A stretch of 64,000 nucleotides of DNA. Origin: Pelomonas aquatica. Lineage in GTDB: Bacteria > Pseudomonadota > Gammaproteobacteria > Burkholderiales > Burkholderiaceae_C. The position numbers and the translations under genes are program-made. The notes beneath the pieces were generated by a model, which was given only the letters and a program-made list of their open reading frames with translations, did no database searches and was not told the DNA's origin. Every line of letters starts with the position of its first letter. Position 1 is the first letter of the stretch. Positions 56,255 to 64,000 of the stretch are shown here, piece after piece. Where the stretch lies: the NCBI RefSeq assembly GCF_026712205.1, contig NZ_JAPPUW010000003.1, forward strand, positions 215,920-279,919, given 5' to 3'.

Positions 56255-58090
56255 TCAGTCGCGGCGCCGGCGCAGCGCCAGGCTGGCGGCGGCCAGGCCG
56301 AGCAGCCACGCGGGGGCCGTGCCACCGCCACCGCCGCCACTGGACGGCGCCGGCGCAGGTGCGGGCGTCGGCGCGGGCGTGGGAGCCGGTGTCGGCGCCG
56401 GCACGGGGATCGGCGTGCTGCCCTGGACCTGGCCGCAGGCGCTCAGGTTGTCGCTCTGCAGGCCCAGGGAGCTGCGCGACGGTGCCGTGTAAGCCGCCGG
56501 GCTGACGGCGTACTTGACCGCCTCCTGCGCATCGAGCAGTCCGGTGCCGCAGGTGCTGGTCGTGCAGCTGCAGCGGCTGTTGTTGCTCGTCGAGCAATAG
56601 CCCAACGCATAGGCCGTCACATGCGGCCGCGCGCTGAGCTTGAGGCCGCTTTCGACCTGGGCCAGCGTCAGGTTGGGGTTGGCCGCCCACATCAGCGCCG
56701 CCGTGCCGGCCACCTGGGGCGCCGCGAAGCTCGTGCCGCTGACGGCGCCATAGCCGGCCGTGGCCGGTGCCGTCGTGCCGGTGTTGGTCGTCGACACGAT
56801 GCCCGTGTCGGCGAGCAGGGTGTCACAGTTGCGCTTGTTGCCCGCATCACCGCCGGTCGCGAGCAGCTGGACCTCGGGACCGAAGTTCGAATAGATCGCC
56901 TTGAAGCCCTGGCGGTTGGCCGCGGCCACGCCGAAGACGCCGGCGCAATTCGCCGGCCGGCCCACGACGCCGCGCAGATTGCCGGCCGCCGCGGCGATGA
57001 ACACGCCCTTGGCGCGCAGTTCGGCAATCGCATCCAGATACAGGCGTGCGGCGCCGGCGACGTCCTTGTTGGCATCACCCGGGTCGCAGGACGTGACGCC
57101 GGCAAAGCCGATGACGAGGATCTTGGCCGGGTTGAGGTTGGCGGGCACTCCGGTCACGCTCAGGCCCGCAGCCCAGCGCATGCCGTCCACCATGTCGGCC
57201 ACGGAGGCCCCGCATTTGCCGGACACCCGCACCGGCAGGATTTGTCCGTTGTTCCAATTGATGCCGGCGACGCCGGCGCTGTTGTTCGTCACCGCGCCGA
57301 GCTGCCCCGCGACGAGCGTGCCGTGCCAGCTGCTGGTCGCGCTGACGAGGCAGCCGTCCCAAAGCGGGAGATTGCCGTCATGCTCGGCCTGGGTCAACGC
57401 ATCGCCGGGGTCCGTGGCATCAGCCGTTCTGCCGACGCCGTTGTTCGCATACTCGGCCCTGGTGACGAAGTTGTAGCCCGGCGCGATGACGTTGGCATTC
57501 AGGTCGCCGTGCGAGGTGATGCCGGAGTCCAGCACGGCGATCACGGGCTTGGCCAAGTCCCTGGTCGTGTCCCAGGCCTTGGTGAAGCCGGCCGCACCGG
57601 CGCTGGTGGTGTCGCTCTGGTCGTCCAGCCACCACTGGCTGTTGGCCGGGTCGGTGGCGCGGAACAGCGGGTCGTTCGGTACGGCCGCACGCTGCTCGTG
57701 CAGGTCGTTCATTGCATGGGCCAGCCGCGCATCGCCGCGCAGCCGCGCCAGCCAGGCGGCCCGGCCGGCCGCGTCGGCCGCGGCGCTGGCCTGCAGCCGC
57801 CACCAGCCCGAGCCCAGCGGGCGGTCGGCCTGCAGGGGCAGCCCGGCCTCGGCCAGCACATGCTGCAGCTGGGCCCGCTGCGCGGCGTCGTCGCGGCCCG
57901 CGTCGGCGAGCTTGACGATCAGCGCCGTGGCGCCGGCGCGCGCGGGGGCGGCCTGCACGGGCCGGAGCTGCGCGGCCAGGCCGACGGCCGACACGGCCAC
58001 CGTGGCCACCGTGGCCGCGGCGACGAACTGGTTGAGCCGCAGGCCGCGACGGGCCGGGCGGGGCGGAGGGGTCATCGGAGGTTTTTTCAC
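56255..58090 (-). CDS. S8 subtilisin-like protease with GlyGly-CTERM-like tail
   Basis: A 611-aa exported protease. The catalytic triad is D188 in VIAVLDSGITSHGD, H256 in SSWHGTLVAG and S454 in SGTSFAAPQVAGTAAL. A pro-region precedes it, and several Cys pairs (CSCTTSTC) lie after the domain. The C terminus has a Pro-Thr-Ala repeat linker, a Gly-rich run, a hydrophobic helix (APAWLLGLAAASLAL) and RRRRD, the layout of GlyGly-CTERM sorting signals. GTG 58090 is preferred because AAGGTGG precedes it; ATG 58075 has no such site. It diverges from the type II secretion genes. Confidence 0.87.
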   Translation of the reverse strand: MKKPPMTPPPRPARRGLRLNQFVAAATVATVAVSAVGLAAQLRPVQAAPARAGATALIVKLADAGRDDAAQRAQLQHVLAEAGLPLQADRPLGSGWWRLQASAAADAAGRAAWLARLRGDARLAHAMNDLHEQRAAVPNDPLFRATDPANSQWWLDDQSDTTSAGAAGFTKAWDTTRDLAKPVIAVLDSGITSHGDLNANVIAPGYNFVTRAEYANNGVGRTADATDPGDALTQAEHDGNLPLWDGCLVSATSSWHGTLVAGQLGAVTNNSAGVAGINWNNGQILPVRVSGKCGASVADMVDGMRWAAGLSVTGVPANLNPAKILVIGFAGVTSCDPGDANKDVAGAARLYLDAIAELRAKGVFIAAAAGNLRGVVGRPANCAGVFGVAAANRQGFKAIYSNFGPEVQLLATGGDAGNKRNCDTLLADTGIVSTTNTGTTAPATAGYGAVSGTSFAAPQVAGTAALMWAANPNLTLAQVESGLKLSARPHVTAYALGYCSTSNNSRCSCTTSTCGTGLLDAQEAVKYAVSPAAYTAPSRSSLGLQSDNLSACGQVQGSTPIPVPAPTPAPTPAPTPAPAPAPSSGGGGGGTAPAWLLGLAAASLALRRRRD

Positions 58091-58127
58091 GCGGCCACCT
58101 TAGGCCGCTGCGGTGAAGCGACCATGA

Positions 58128-58147
58128 CATGAGCCGAACGGCTCATG
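58128..58147. promoter_or_regulatory. 20-bp palindrome in the protease/gspG divergent gap
   Basis: CATGAGCCG and CGGCTCATG form 9-base arms around AA. It lies about 38 bases upstream of the protease start and 77 upstream of gspG, where a shared operator would act on both. It could instead be a transcript hairpin. The cognate regulator is not recognisable. Confidence 0.5.
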
Positions 58148-58224
58148 AAATCCGTCATTCATTCGCCTTTCACGGCGCGGTCATTGCGTCTTCCTAAGCT
58201 GCGCCGCCCTGACCCGTTCGGACC

Positions 58225-58650
58225 ATGCCCCCCCACCACCGCCCCCACCGCCGCCGCGGCTTCACGCTGCTGGAGCTGCTCGTCGTCATGGTCATCATCG
58301 GCCTGCTGGCCGGCTATGTCGGCCCCAAGTTCTTCGGCCAGATCGGCAAGAGCGAGGTCAAGGCCGCCAAGGCCCAGATCGACGCGCTGCAGAAGTCGCT
58401 CGACCAGTACCGGCTCGACGTCGGCCACTACCCCGGCACCGAGCAGGGCCTGGCCGCGCTGGTGACCAAGCCGGCCGACGAGCCCAAGTGGGCCGGCCCC
58501 TATCTGAGCAAGGCCCTGCCCAAGGACCCCTGGGGCCACGACTACCAATACCGCTCGCCCGGCGAGCATGGCGAATACGACCTGCTCAGCTACGGCCGCG
58601 ACGGCCGCCCCGGCGGCGAGGGCGAAGACGCGGACCTCACGAGCTGGTGA
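58225..58650 (+). CDS. gspG: Type II secretion major pseudopilin
   Basis: A 141-aa pseudopilin. The prepilin peptidase site is RRRG|FTLLE (G12, F13, E17), followed by the hydrophobic helix LLVVMVIIGLLAGYVGPKFF. The GspG C-terminal signature is full: YRLDVGHYPGTEQGLAALV, PKDPWGHDYQYRSPGEHG and the calcium-site end YDLLSYGRDGRPGGEGEDAD. It forms the pseudopilus that pushes substrates through the outer-membrane secretin. First gene of this gsp group; its stop codon touches the gspF start. Confidence 0.95.
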   Translation: MPPHHRPHRRRGFTLLELLVVMVIIGLLAGYVGPKFFGQIGKSEVKAAKAQIDALQKSLDQYRLDVGHYPGTEQGLAALVTKPADEPKWAGPYLSKALPKDPWGHDYQYRSPGEHGEYDLLSYGRDGRPGGEGEDADLTSW

Positions 58651-58655
58651 CCACG

Positions 58656-59843
58656 ATGGCCGAGTTCCGCGTCCGCTACCTCGACGCCGCCCGCCAGCCC
58701 GCCGAGAAGCGCGTGCAGGCGGCGGACGTGGGCGGCGTGGCCGCGGCCCTGGGCCTGTCGCCGGCCGCGCTGCTCGCCGTGGAGCCCGTGCAGGCCGCGG
58801 CATTGAAGTCGCGCGGCGGCCGTTCTTTTCCGCGCCGCCAGTTCGCGCAGCAGCTCGGCGTGCTGCTGCGCGCCGGCATCCCCTTGCTGGAAGCCTTGCA
58901 GACGCTGCAGTCACAGGACAACCCGCCGGCCGTCGCCACGGCATTGGACGGCGTCATCGCGCGCATCCAGCTCGGCGAGTCCTTCTCCGCCGCGCTGGCC
59001 TCGCAGCCCCAGGCCTTCGACGCGCTGTTCGTCGCCGTCGTGGAGGCGAGCGAACGCAGCGGCCAGGTCGAGCAGGCGCTGTTCGAGCAGGCGAGCTATC
59101 TGGCCTGGGTCGAGCAGCTGCGCGGCAAGCTCGTCGCCGCGGCCATCTACCCGGCCATGCTGGTCACGGCGGGCACGGCCGTCGTGCTCTTCCTGCTCGT
59201 CTTCGTCGTGCCGCGCTTTGCCGGGCTGCTGGACGGCGTGGGCGGCGAGCTGCCGATGGCCTCCAAGGCCTTGATCGCCGTGGGCAGCTTCAGCGGCGCG
59301 CATCCGCTGGGCCTGCTGCTGATCGCCGCCGTGCTGGTCGCGCTGCCCGTGCTGGCCTGGCAGCACGGCTTGCGCGAGGCGCTGCAGTCGCGGCTGTGGA
59401 AGCTGCCGCTGATCGGCCCCAAGCTGCATCTGCTGGCGCTGGCCCAGCTCTACCGCTGCCTGGCCATGCTGCTGCTGGCGGGCGTGCCGGTGGTGCCGGC
59501 CCTGGTGAACGCGCGCGGCGTCGCGGCGGCCCACCTGCGTGCGGCGCTGGACCGTGCGACCGAAGCCGTGCGCCTGGGCGAGCGCCTGTCGGCCTGCCTG
59601 CAGCGCGAGGGCCTGGCCACGCCGGTGTCGCTGCGCATGCTGCGCGTCGGCGAACACAGCGGCGAGCTGGGCGCCATGCTGGCCCAGGCGGCGGGCTTCT
59701 ACGACGAGGAGTTGTCGCGGCTGTCGGATCTGGTGACTCGGCTCATCAACCCGGCGCTGATGCTCATCATGGGGTTGGTCATCGGCACGGTGGTGGTGCT
59801 GATGTATCTGCCGATTTTTCAGTTGGCGGACCAGGTGCAGTGA
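58656..59843 (+). CDS. gspF: Type II secretion inner-membrane platform protein
   Basis: A 395-aa GspF/PilC-family protein with two repeated cytoplasmic helical domains (FAQQLGVLLRAGIPLLEALQ near residue 65; LYRCLAMLLLAGVPVVPAL near 265) and three membrane segments, the last being LMLIMGLVIGTVVVLMYLPIF. A GTG at 58647 overlapping the gspG stop is an alternative start; ATG 58656 gives the usual MAEFRVRYLD N terminus. Downstream, a 596-bp repeat element separates it from gspE. Confidence 0.92.
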   Translation: MAEFRVRYLDAARQPAEKRVQAADVGGVAAALGLSPAALLAVEPVQAAALKSRGGRSFPRRQFAQQLGVLLRAGIPLLEALQTLQSQDNPPAVATALDGVIARIQLGESFSAALASQPQAFDALFVAVVEASERSGQVEQALFEQASYLAWVEQLRGKLVAAAIYPAMLVTAGTAVVLFLLVFVVPRFAGLLDGVGGELPMASKALIAVGSFSGAHPLGLLLIAAVLVALPVLAWQHGLREALQSRLWKLPLIGPKLHLLALAQLYRCLAMLLLAGVPVVPALVNARGVAAAHLRAALDRATEAVRLGERLSACLQREGLATPVSLRMLRVGEHSGELGAMLAQAAGFYDEELSRLSDLVTRLINPALMLIMGLVIGTVVVLMYLPIFQLADQVQ

Positions 59844-59860
59844 TGAGTGGTGGGTTTGTC

Positions 59861-60456
59861 TTTCTGGCAAGGCCCAGCCGGGATTTCGTCCCGGCAGCCG
59901 ACTCACTTTCTTGTGCGCACAAGAAAGTAAGCAAAGTTCTCGAAGAGCGGCGAAGCCAAAGCGCCCCTGCAAAACCGCCCCTTCGGGGTGCCCTGCGATG
60001 CTCGAAGCCCGGGGCCGCGCCCAACTCACTTCGCTACGCTCCGTTCAAACAAAGGGGCGCGAAGTCAGTTCTTGAGGCTCGCTGCGCTCGCGCCCCGGGC
60101 TCCTGCGCTTCTCGGCGGTTTAGAAGGGGAGCCCCCAAACAGCCGAACAGCCAACAGCCAAACGCATACGCCCTTCGGTCGTGGCTGTTCCTTCACCCCC
60201 CCTTTGAGCCCGCCGAGGAGCACAGGGCCTTGAGGCCGCGTGCGCAGCACGCTTCAAGAACTGACTCCGCGCAACTGTCTGAGCGCAGCGTAGCGAAGCG
60301 AGTTTTGCGCGGGGCCTCAAGGACCGAGCACCGCAGGGCAGCCCGCTGCGAAGCAAAGGGCCGGGCGGTTCGGGGGCGACTTTTTGCCTTCTTTTTGGTC
60401 GCTCAAAAAGAAGGTCGCCTGCCGGGGCGACGTCCCGGCATGGGCCTGGCCAGAAA
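59861..60456. repeat. 596-bp non-coding element with terminal inverted repeats
   Basis: The left end TTTCTGGCAAGGCCCA at 59861 and the inverse of the right end (GCCAGAAA closing at 60456) match over about 42 bases, including CCGGG...CCCGG hairpins. Each end carries a further palindrome: ACTTTCTTGTGC paired with GCACAAGAAAGT (59905-59928), and CCTTCTTTTTG/CAAAAAGAAGG (60387-60414). An inner pair, GTCAGTTCTTGA near 60065 and TCAAGAACTGAC near 60255, is also inverted. No protein-like frame is present. It fills the gap between gspF and gspE. Confidence 0.75.
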
Positions 60457-60474
60457 GCAATGCGAGGTCAAAGC

Positions 60475-62013
60475 ATGAACGCCGTCCTCCAGCAAGACCC
60501 CGACGTGCTGACAAGGCTCCCCGCCTCCGACGCCCCCTGGACCCTCACCTTCCAACCCTGGCCCCACGCCGACGCCCAACGCTGGCGCGCCGTCATGGCT
60601 CAATCCGCTCGCGGCAGGCTGGCCCTGCTCGCCGACCGCCCGCTGGAACCCCTGCTGCGCCTGCGCATCGAGTCCCGCCTGAAGAAGCCTGTCCTCTGGT
60701 GGCCTTGCGAAGCCAGTGAAATCGACGCGCTGCTCGAAGCCAGCGAGGCCGACTACCGCGCGCTGGGCGAACTCGACGAATCATTCAACAACGGCCACGA
60801 AGCCGAAGCTGCACAGGAGCTGTCCGCGCTCCACCTCGCCGAGCAGGCCAGCCCCGTCGTGCGCCTGCTCGACGCCACGCTCTACGACGCGCTGCAGGAC
60901 GGCGCCAGCGACATCCACTTCGAATGCCAGCTGCGCGGCATGAAGATCCGCAGCCGCATCGACGGCGTCATGCTGGACGTGAAGGCCATCGACGGCGTGC
61001 AGGCCGCCGAGCAGCTGGTGTCGCGGCTCAAGGTGATGGCCGAGCTCGACATCGGCGAGCGCCGCCTGCCGCAGGACGGCCGCTTCAAGCTGCGCGTGCA
61101 GGGCCGCGAGGTGGACTTCCGGCTGTCCATCATGCCCAGCGTCTTCGGCGAGGACGCCGTCGTGCGCGTGCTGGACCGTGCGCAGGTGGAGGCTCAAGGG
61201 TCGCTGACGCTCGACGCCCTCGGCTTCGAGCCCGAGGCGCGCGCGCAGATCCGCGCGCTGGCCCGCCAGCCCCACGGCATGCTGCTCGTGACCGGCCCCA
61301 CCGGCTCCGGCAAGACGACGACGCTCTATGCGGCCATCAGCGAGGTCAACACCGGCCGCGACAAGATCATCACCATCGAGGACCCGGTCGAGTACCAGCT
61401 GCCCGGCGTCGTGCAGATCCCGGTCAACGAGAAGAAGGGCCTGTCCTTCGCGCGCGGCCTGCGCTCGGTGCTGCGCCACGACCCCGACCGCGTCATGGTC
61501 GGCGAGATCCGCGATGCCGAGACGGCGCAGATCGCCGTGCAGGCGGCCCTCACCGGCCACCTCGTCTTCAGCACCGTGCACGCCAACAACGCCTTCGACG
61601 TGGTCGGCCGCTTCATGCACATGGGGCTGGACCTCTACAACGTCGTCTCGGCGCTGAACGGCGTGCTCGCGCAACGGCTGATGCGCATCAACTGCCGCCA
61701 CTGCCTGCAGCCGCTGCCGGCGACCGCAGAGCAGCTGCGCGACCACGGCCTGCCCGAGGACGCCCGGCTGCTGCACGGCCGCGGCTGCGCGCATTGCCGC
61801 GGCACCGGCTACAAGGGCCGCCGCGCCGTCAGCGAACTGCTGTGGCTGGACGACGAGCTGCGCGACCTGATCGCCGGCCGCGCGCCACTGGGCCGCATCA
61901 AGGAGGCCGCGCGCGGACGCGGCATGCGCTCGCTGCGCGACGCGGCCGTGGCCCTGGTGCTGCGCGGCGAATCGACGCTGGAAGAACTCGAACGTGTCAC
62001 GCTCGCCGACTGA
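60475..62013 (+). CDS. gspE: Type II secretion ATPase
   Basis: A 512-aa GspE/PulE ATPase. Walker A is GPTGSGKTT near residue 273, the Asp box is TIEDPVEYQL near 300, Walker B and the His box lie in VGEIRDAETAQIA and STVHANNAFDVVGRF. The zinc tetra-Cys finger is CRHC near 406 and CAHC near 439. The N-terminal domain (first 110 residues) is divergent. ATG 60475 follows GAGGTC by seven bases; ATG 60460 lies just beyond the repeat end and is less likely. Its stop overlaps the next gene by 20 bases. Confidence 0.93.
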   Translation: MNAVLQQDPDVLTRLPASDAPWTLTFQPWPHADAQRWRAVMAQSARGRLALLADRPLEPLLRLRIESRLKKPVLWWPCEASEIDALLEASEADYRALGELDESFNNGHEAEAAQELSALHLAEQASPVVRLLDATLYDALQDGASDIHFECQLRGMKIRSRIDGVMLDVKAIDGVQAAEQLVSRLKVMAELDIGERRLPQDGRFKLRVQGREVDFRLSIMPSVFGEDAVVRVLDRAQVEAQGSLTLDALGFEPEARAQIRALARQPHGMLLVTGPTGSGKTTTLYAAISEVNTGRDKIITIEDPVEYQLPGVVQIPVNEKKGLSFARGLRSVLRHDPDRVMVGEIRDAETAQIAVQAALTGHLVFSTVHANNAFDVVGRFMHMGLDLYNVVSALNGVLAQRLMRINCRHCLQPLPATAEQLRDHGLPEDARLLHGRGCAHCRGTGYKGRRAVSELLWLDDELRDLIAGRAPLGRIKEAARGRGMRSLRDAAVALVLRGESTLEELERVTLAD

Positions 62014-63061
62014 ACGCCTGCTGCTGGCCGGCGACCGCGTGATGGACGCACGGGGCCAGGCCTGGCCCGATTTCGCCGCCTGGTGCGCGGCCCATGCCGG
62101 CGCGCGCGTCGAGCTGCTGCTGGGCGCCGAGCGCGCCCACTGCCTGCTCGTGCCGGCCGACCTGCCGCTGGCCGACGAGGCCGCGCTGCTCGGCTATGCG
62201 CGGCTGCAGTTCACGCATTACTTCGGCCCCGCCGCCCAGCCATGGCCGCTGGCCGCCTGGCAGCGCTGCGCCTGCGCGCTGGCCGACGTCGACCTGGCCG
62301 CGCTGCAGGCCGCGGCCGCCGCGCAGCGCGTGCGCATCGTGTCGCTGCGGCCGAGCTGGACGCTGGCCGCCGCGCAGGACGGCGACGCCGCCGTCATCGA
62401 CGGCGACATGCTGACCTGGCTGCACCGGCAGCAGGGCCGCCTCGTGGATCTGCAGCAGCGCCATGTCGACGACGAGCTGCTGCGCGAGCTCGAAGGCGCG
62501 CGCATCGCCCGCGCCCAGGACCTGCTCGCCGAGCCCGGCGCGCGGACCGGACCGGATTTCATCGCCCAGCCGTCGCGCATCCGGCCGCTGATCTGGGCCT
62601 GGGCCGCCGCGGCCGCCGCGGCCTGCGTGCTCGTCACGCTGCAGGCCCAGGGCCAGCGCGAGGAGGCCCAGCGCCTGGCCGAGCAGTCCGGCGTGCTGGA
62701 CCGCCTGGCCCGCCCCGCCGTGGCCGCCAGGCCCAAACCGCCCAACCCGGCGGCACGCAACCGCGCCTGGGCCGTGTCGCGCCAGCTCGGCACCGACTGG
62801 GCCGCGCTGTGGACCGATGTCGAGCGCGCGCTGCCGCCGGGCCTGCAGATCAGCGCCCTCGACCTGGACCGCCAGTCGCTGCGCCTCGAAGGCCAGGCGA
62901 CCGATGCCGACGCGCTGACCCGCCTCGTCGACCGCCTGACGCTGCAGGCCGCGCCGGGCGATGAGGTCGTGCTGACGCGGCTGCAAAAGCCCGACGCGCT
63001 CGACGACGCCGGCGGCGCGCTGCGCTTCGAGCTCGTGCGCCGCGCGGGAGGCACGCGATGA
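61994..63061 (+). CDS. gspL: GspL/PilN-like type II secretion assembly protein
   Basis: A 355-aa protein in two halves around one membrane helix (IWAWAAAAAAACVLVTL, near residue 200). The N-terminal half resembles the actin-like cytoplasmic domain of GspL/MshI proteins, and the C-terminal half (WTDVERALPPGLQISALDLD) the periplasmic ferredoxin-like fold of GspL and PilN. It would bind GspE at the inner membrane. Start GTG 61994 overlaps gspE by 20 bases and the stop overlaps the next gene by 4. Sequence divergence from classical GspL is large; position supports the call. Confidence 0.7.
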   Translation: MSRSPTERLLLAGDRVMDARGQAWPDFAAWCAAHAGARVELLLGAERAHCLLVPADLPLADEAALLGYARLQFTHYFGPAAQPWPLAAWQRCACALADVDLAALQAAAAAQRVRIVSLRPSWTLAAAQDGDAAVIDGDMLTWLHRQQGRLVDLQQRHVDDELLRELEGARIARAQDLLAEPGARTGPDFIAQPSRIRPLIWAWAAAAAAACVLVTLQAQGQREEAQRLAEQSGVLDRLARPAVAARPKPPNPAARNRAWAVSRQLGTDWAALWTDVERALPPGLQISALDLDRQSLRLEGQATDADALTRLVDRLTLQAAPGDEVVLTRLQKPDALDDAGGALRFELVRRAGGTR

Positions 63062-63576
63062 AGCCACGCTGGCTCAGCGCCGCCCGCCGCCTGGGCTGGC
63101 CGGCCGCGCTGGCGACGCTGCTGACGCTGGCTGCCGTCGCCGGCGCAGCCTGGCTGCCGCGCGAACAGCAGCGGCTGGAAACCGAGCGCCACCGCATCGC
63201 CGCCCGCCGCGCCGCGCTGCAGCCGCGCGCCGCGGCCTCCGCCCCGGCCGAAGACGGCGCCACGCTGGCGGCCAGCCTGCCGCCCGACAGCGCGCGCCAG
63301 GCCCGCACGGCCGCGCTGCTGAGCCTCGCGGCCGAGCTCGGCCTGCCCTGGCCGCGCAGCGAGTTCCGCTACCAGGCCGACCGCGAGCTGGGCCTGGCGC
63401 AGTACCGCGTCGCGATGCAGCTCAGCGGGCGCTATGCCGCGTTGCGCAGCTTCGTCGCCGAGGCGCTGAAGCGCGACCCCGCGCTGGCGCTGGAGAGCCT
63501 GCGCCTGCGCCGCGACGCGGACGGCCAGCTCAAGGCCGAGCTGGCCTGGGTGCTGCACATGCAGGCGGCGAAATGA
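63058..63576 (+). CDS. GspM/PilO-like type II secretion protein
   Basis: A 172-aa protein with an N-terminal membrane anchor (LGWPAALATLLTLAAVAGAAWL), a coiled-coil-like charged stretch (REQQRLETERHRIAARRAAL) and a small alpha/beta domain with LGLAQYRVAMQLSGRYAALRSFVAEAL, the pattern of GspM and PilO. It would pair with the GspL-like protein. The start overlaps that gene by ATGA. Exact orthology cannot be fixed from sequence. Confidence 0.65.
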   Translation: MKPRWLSAARRLGWPAALATLLTLAAVAGAAWLPREQQRLETERHRIAARRAALQPRAAASAPAEDGATLAASLPPDSARQARTAALLSLAAELGLPWPRSEFRYQADRELGLAQYRVAMQLSGRYAALRSFVAEALKRDPALALESLRLRRDADGQLKAELAWVLHMQAAK

Positions 63577-63586
63577 AGCCCCCGGT

Positions 63587-63749
63587 CCAAGGAGTACCTT
63601 GGTCCGCCCCCCGCGGGGGCGGCGATGCTTGCGGCATTGAGCCGCAAGCACATCGCCATGACGGGCCGGCTTGGGAACTGGAGTCGGACACAAGCAGTCC
63701 CTGCGGACTGCTTGTGCCTACGGAAGGCCATGGGCCTCTGGCCCATGGC
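63587..63749. repeat. Array of five consecutive hairpins
   Basis: Five palindromes follow one another between the GspM-like gene and the next: CCAAGG/CCTTGG (63587-63602), CCGCCCCC/GGGGGCGG (63604-63622), TGCTTGCGGC/GCCGCAAGCA (63626-63650), CACAAGCAGTCC/GGACTGCTTGTG (63689-63716) and GCCATGGGCC/GGCCCATGGC (63727-63749). The last three have perfect arms of 10-12 bases. This resembles a mosaic of REP-like units and fills the 200-base gap. Confidence 0.7.
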
Positions 63750-63781
63750 AGGCCCGGCGCTCGGCCCGAGGACAGCAGCCG

Positions 63782-64000
63782 ATGAAGAAGACCGCCCCCC
63801 GCCAGCTGGCCCTCTTCGGCGCGCTGGGCCTGAGCCTTGTCGCCACGGCCTGGGTGTCGCGCGAGGACGAGGCCGAGCCCGTCGCCGCCGCGCCGCGCCT
63901 TGCGGCGGCCACCGCCAAAGCCACGCCAGCCGCCGCCGACTGGCCCGGCCCGGCCGCCAGCGCGCGCGCCGACTGGCCGGCCCTCGACCCGCAGGCCCGC
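63782..64000 (+). CDS. Start of a membrane-anchored protein, cut by the window end
   Basis: At least 73 codons are visible. The N terminus has a short basic part and one hydrophobic helix (LALFGALGLSLVATAWV), then an Ala/Pro-rich stretch (EPVAAAPRLAAATAKATPAAADW). Its position after the GspL- and GspM-like genes suggests another secretion component, for example a GspC- or PilP-like linker protein, but there is too little sequence to decide. Confidence 0.5.
   Translation, partial: MKKTAPRQLALFGALGLSLVATAWVSREDEAEPVAAAPRLAAATAKATPAAADWPGPAASARADWPALDPQAR

Noticed and set aside
56340..56420. Tandem repeat in the protease gene as a possible CRISPR or minisatellite
   Set aside because: It encodes a Pro-Thr-Ala linker within a good reading frame, with no spacers.
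58568..60478. A 636-codon frame running from gspG through gspF into the repeat element
   Set aside because: It is out of frame with both secretion genes and Arg-rich throughout; the tail is repeat sequence without protein features.

Overview
The window is about 70% G+C, with dense, overlapping operons and many ATGA or TGATG gene junctions. Gene content (CoA-dependent anthranilate catabolism, a TPP-riboswitch thi operon, type II secretion genes, a plant-polysaccharide locus) suggests a betaproteobacterium of the order Burkholderiales, probably in the Roseateles/Mitsuaria/Rubrivivax neighbourhood. That placement is inferred from gene style, not from a marker gene. No rRNA, tRNA or CRISPR was recognised.

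Layout. (1) 76-7350, plus strand: a non-PTS amino-sugar operon, most likely for N-acetylgalactosamine: AgaS isomerase/deaminase, ROK kinase, KbaZ/AgaZ-type protein, DeoR/AgaR regulator, NagA-type deacetylase and an MFS permease. (2) 7347-15349, minus strand: an eight-gene operon for aerobic degradation of 2-aminobenzoate through its CoA thioester. It holds a two-domain monooxygenase/reductase, SDR, MarR regulator, enoyl-CoA hydratase, acyl-CoA dehydrogenase, CoA ligase, thioesterase and a Rid protein. (3) 15699-21461: small secreted proteins, an MBL hydrolase broken by an in-frame stop, a phosphatase, a polysaccharide deacetylase with an AmpG-like transporter, and two gene remnants joined head to head. 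(4) 21461-47550: a xyloglucan utilisation locus. Alpha-xylosidase GH31 and a flavin halogenase-like protein diverge from xylR-xylB-xylA. These are followed by a TonB-dependent receptor and a long coupled operon of GH35, GH74, GH95, an SGNH esterase, GH1, a GPH transporter, GH43, GH39 and GH5. A roughly 100-bp imperfect-palindrome repeat lies at each end in opposite orientation, so the locus is bracketed exactly. (5) 47551-50571: a lower-GC module (M35-type zinc peptidase plus two paralogous small proteins) wedged between remnants of a Rid gene and an M19 dipeptidase. (6) 50645-56252: TPP riboswitch and thiC-thiO-thiS-thiG-thiDE. (7) 56255-64000: an S8 protease with a GlyGly-CTERM-like tail, divergent from type II secretion genes gspG-F-E-L-M, which are interrupted by a 596-bp non-coding element with terminal inverted repeats.

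How the parts work together. Extracellular GH74 and GH5 enzymes would cut xyloglucan. Oligosaccharides enter through the TonB receptor and are trimmed by GH95 (fucose), GH35 (galactose), GH31 (xylose) and GH1 (glucose), while GH43 and GH39 may handle arabinose or xylose side groups. Released xylose would inactivate XylR at a palindrome in the halogenase/xylR gap and be metabolised by XylA and XylB. The strongest leads are the bracketed xyloglucan island, the halogenase and two-domain esterase inside it, the Rid protein of the anthranilate operon, and the M35 module.
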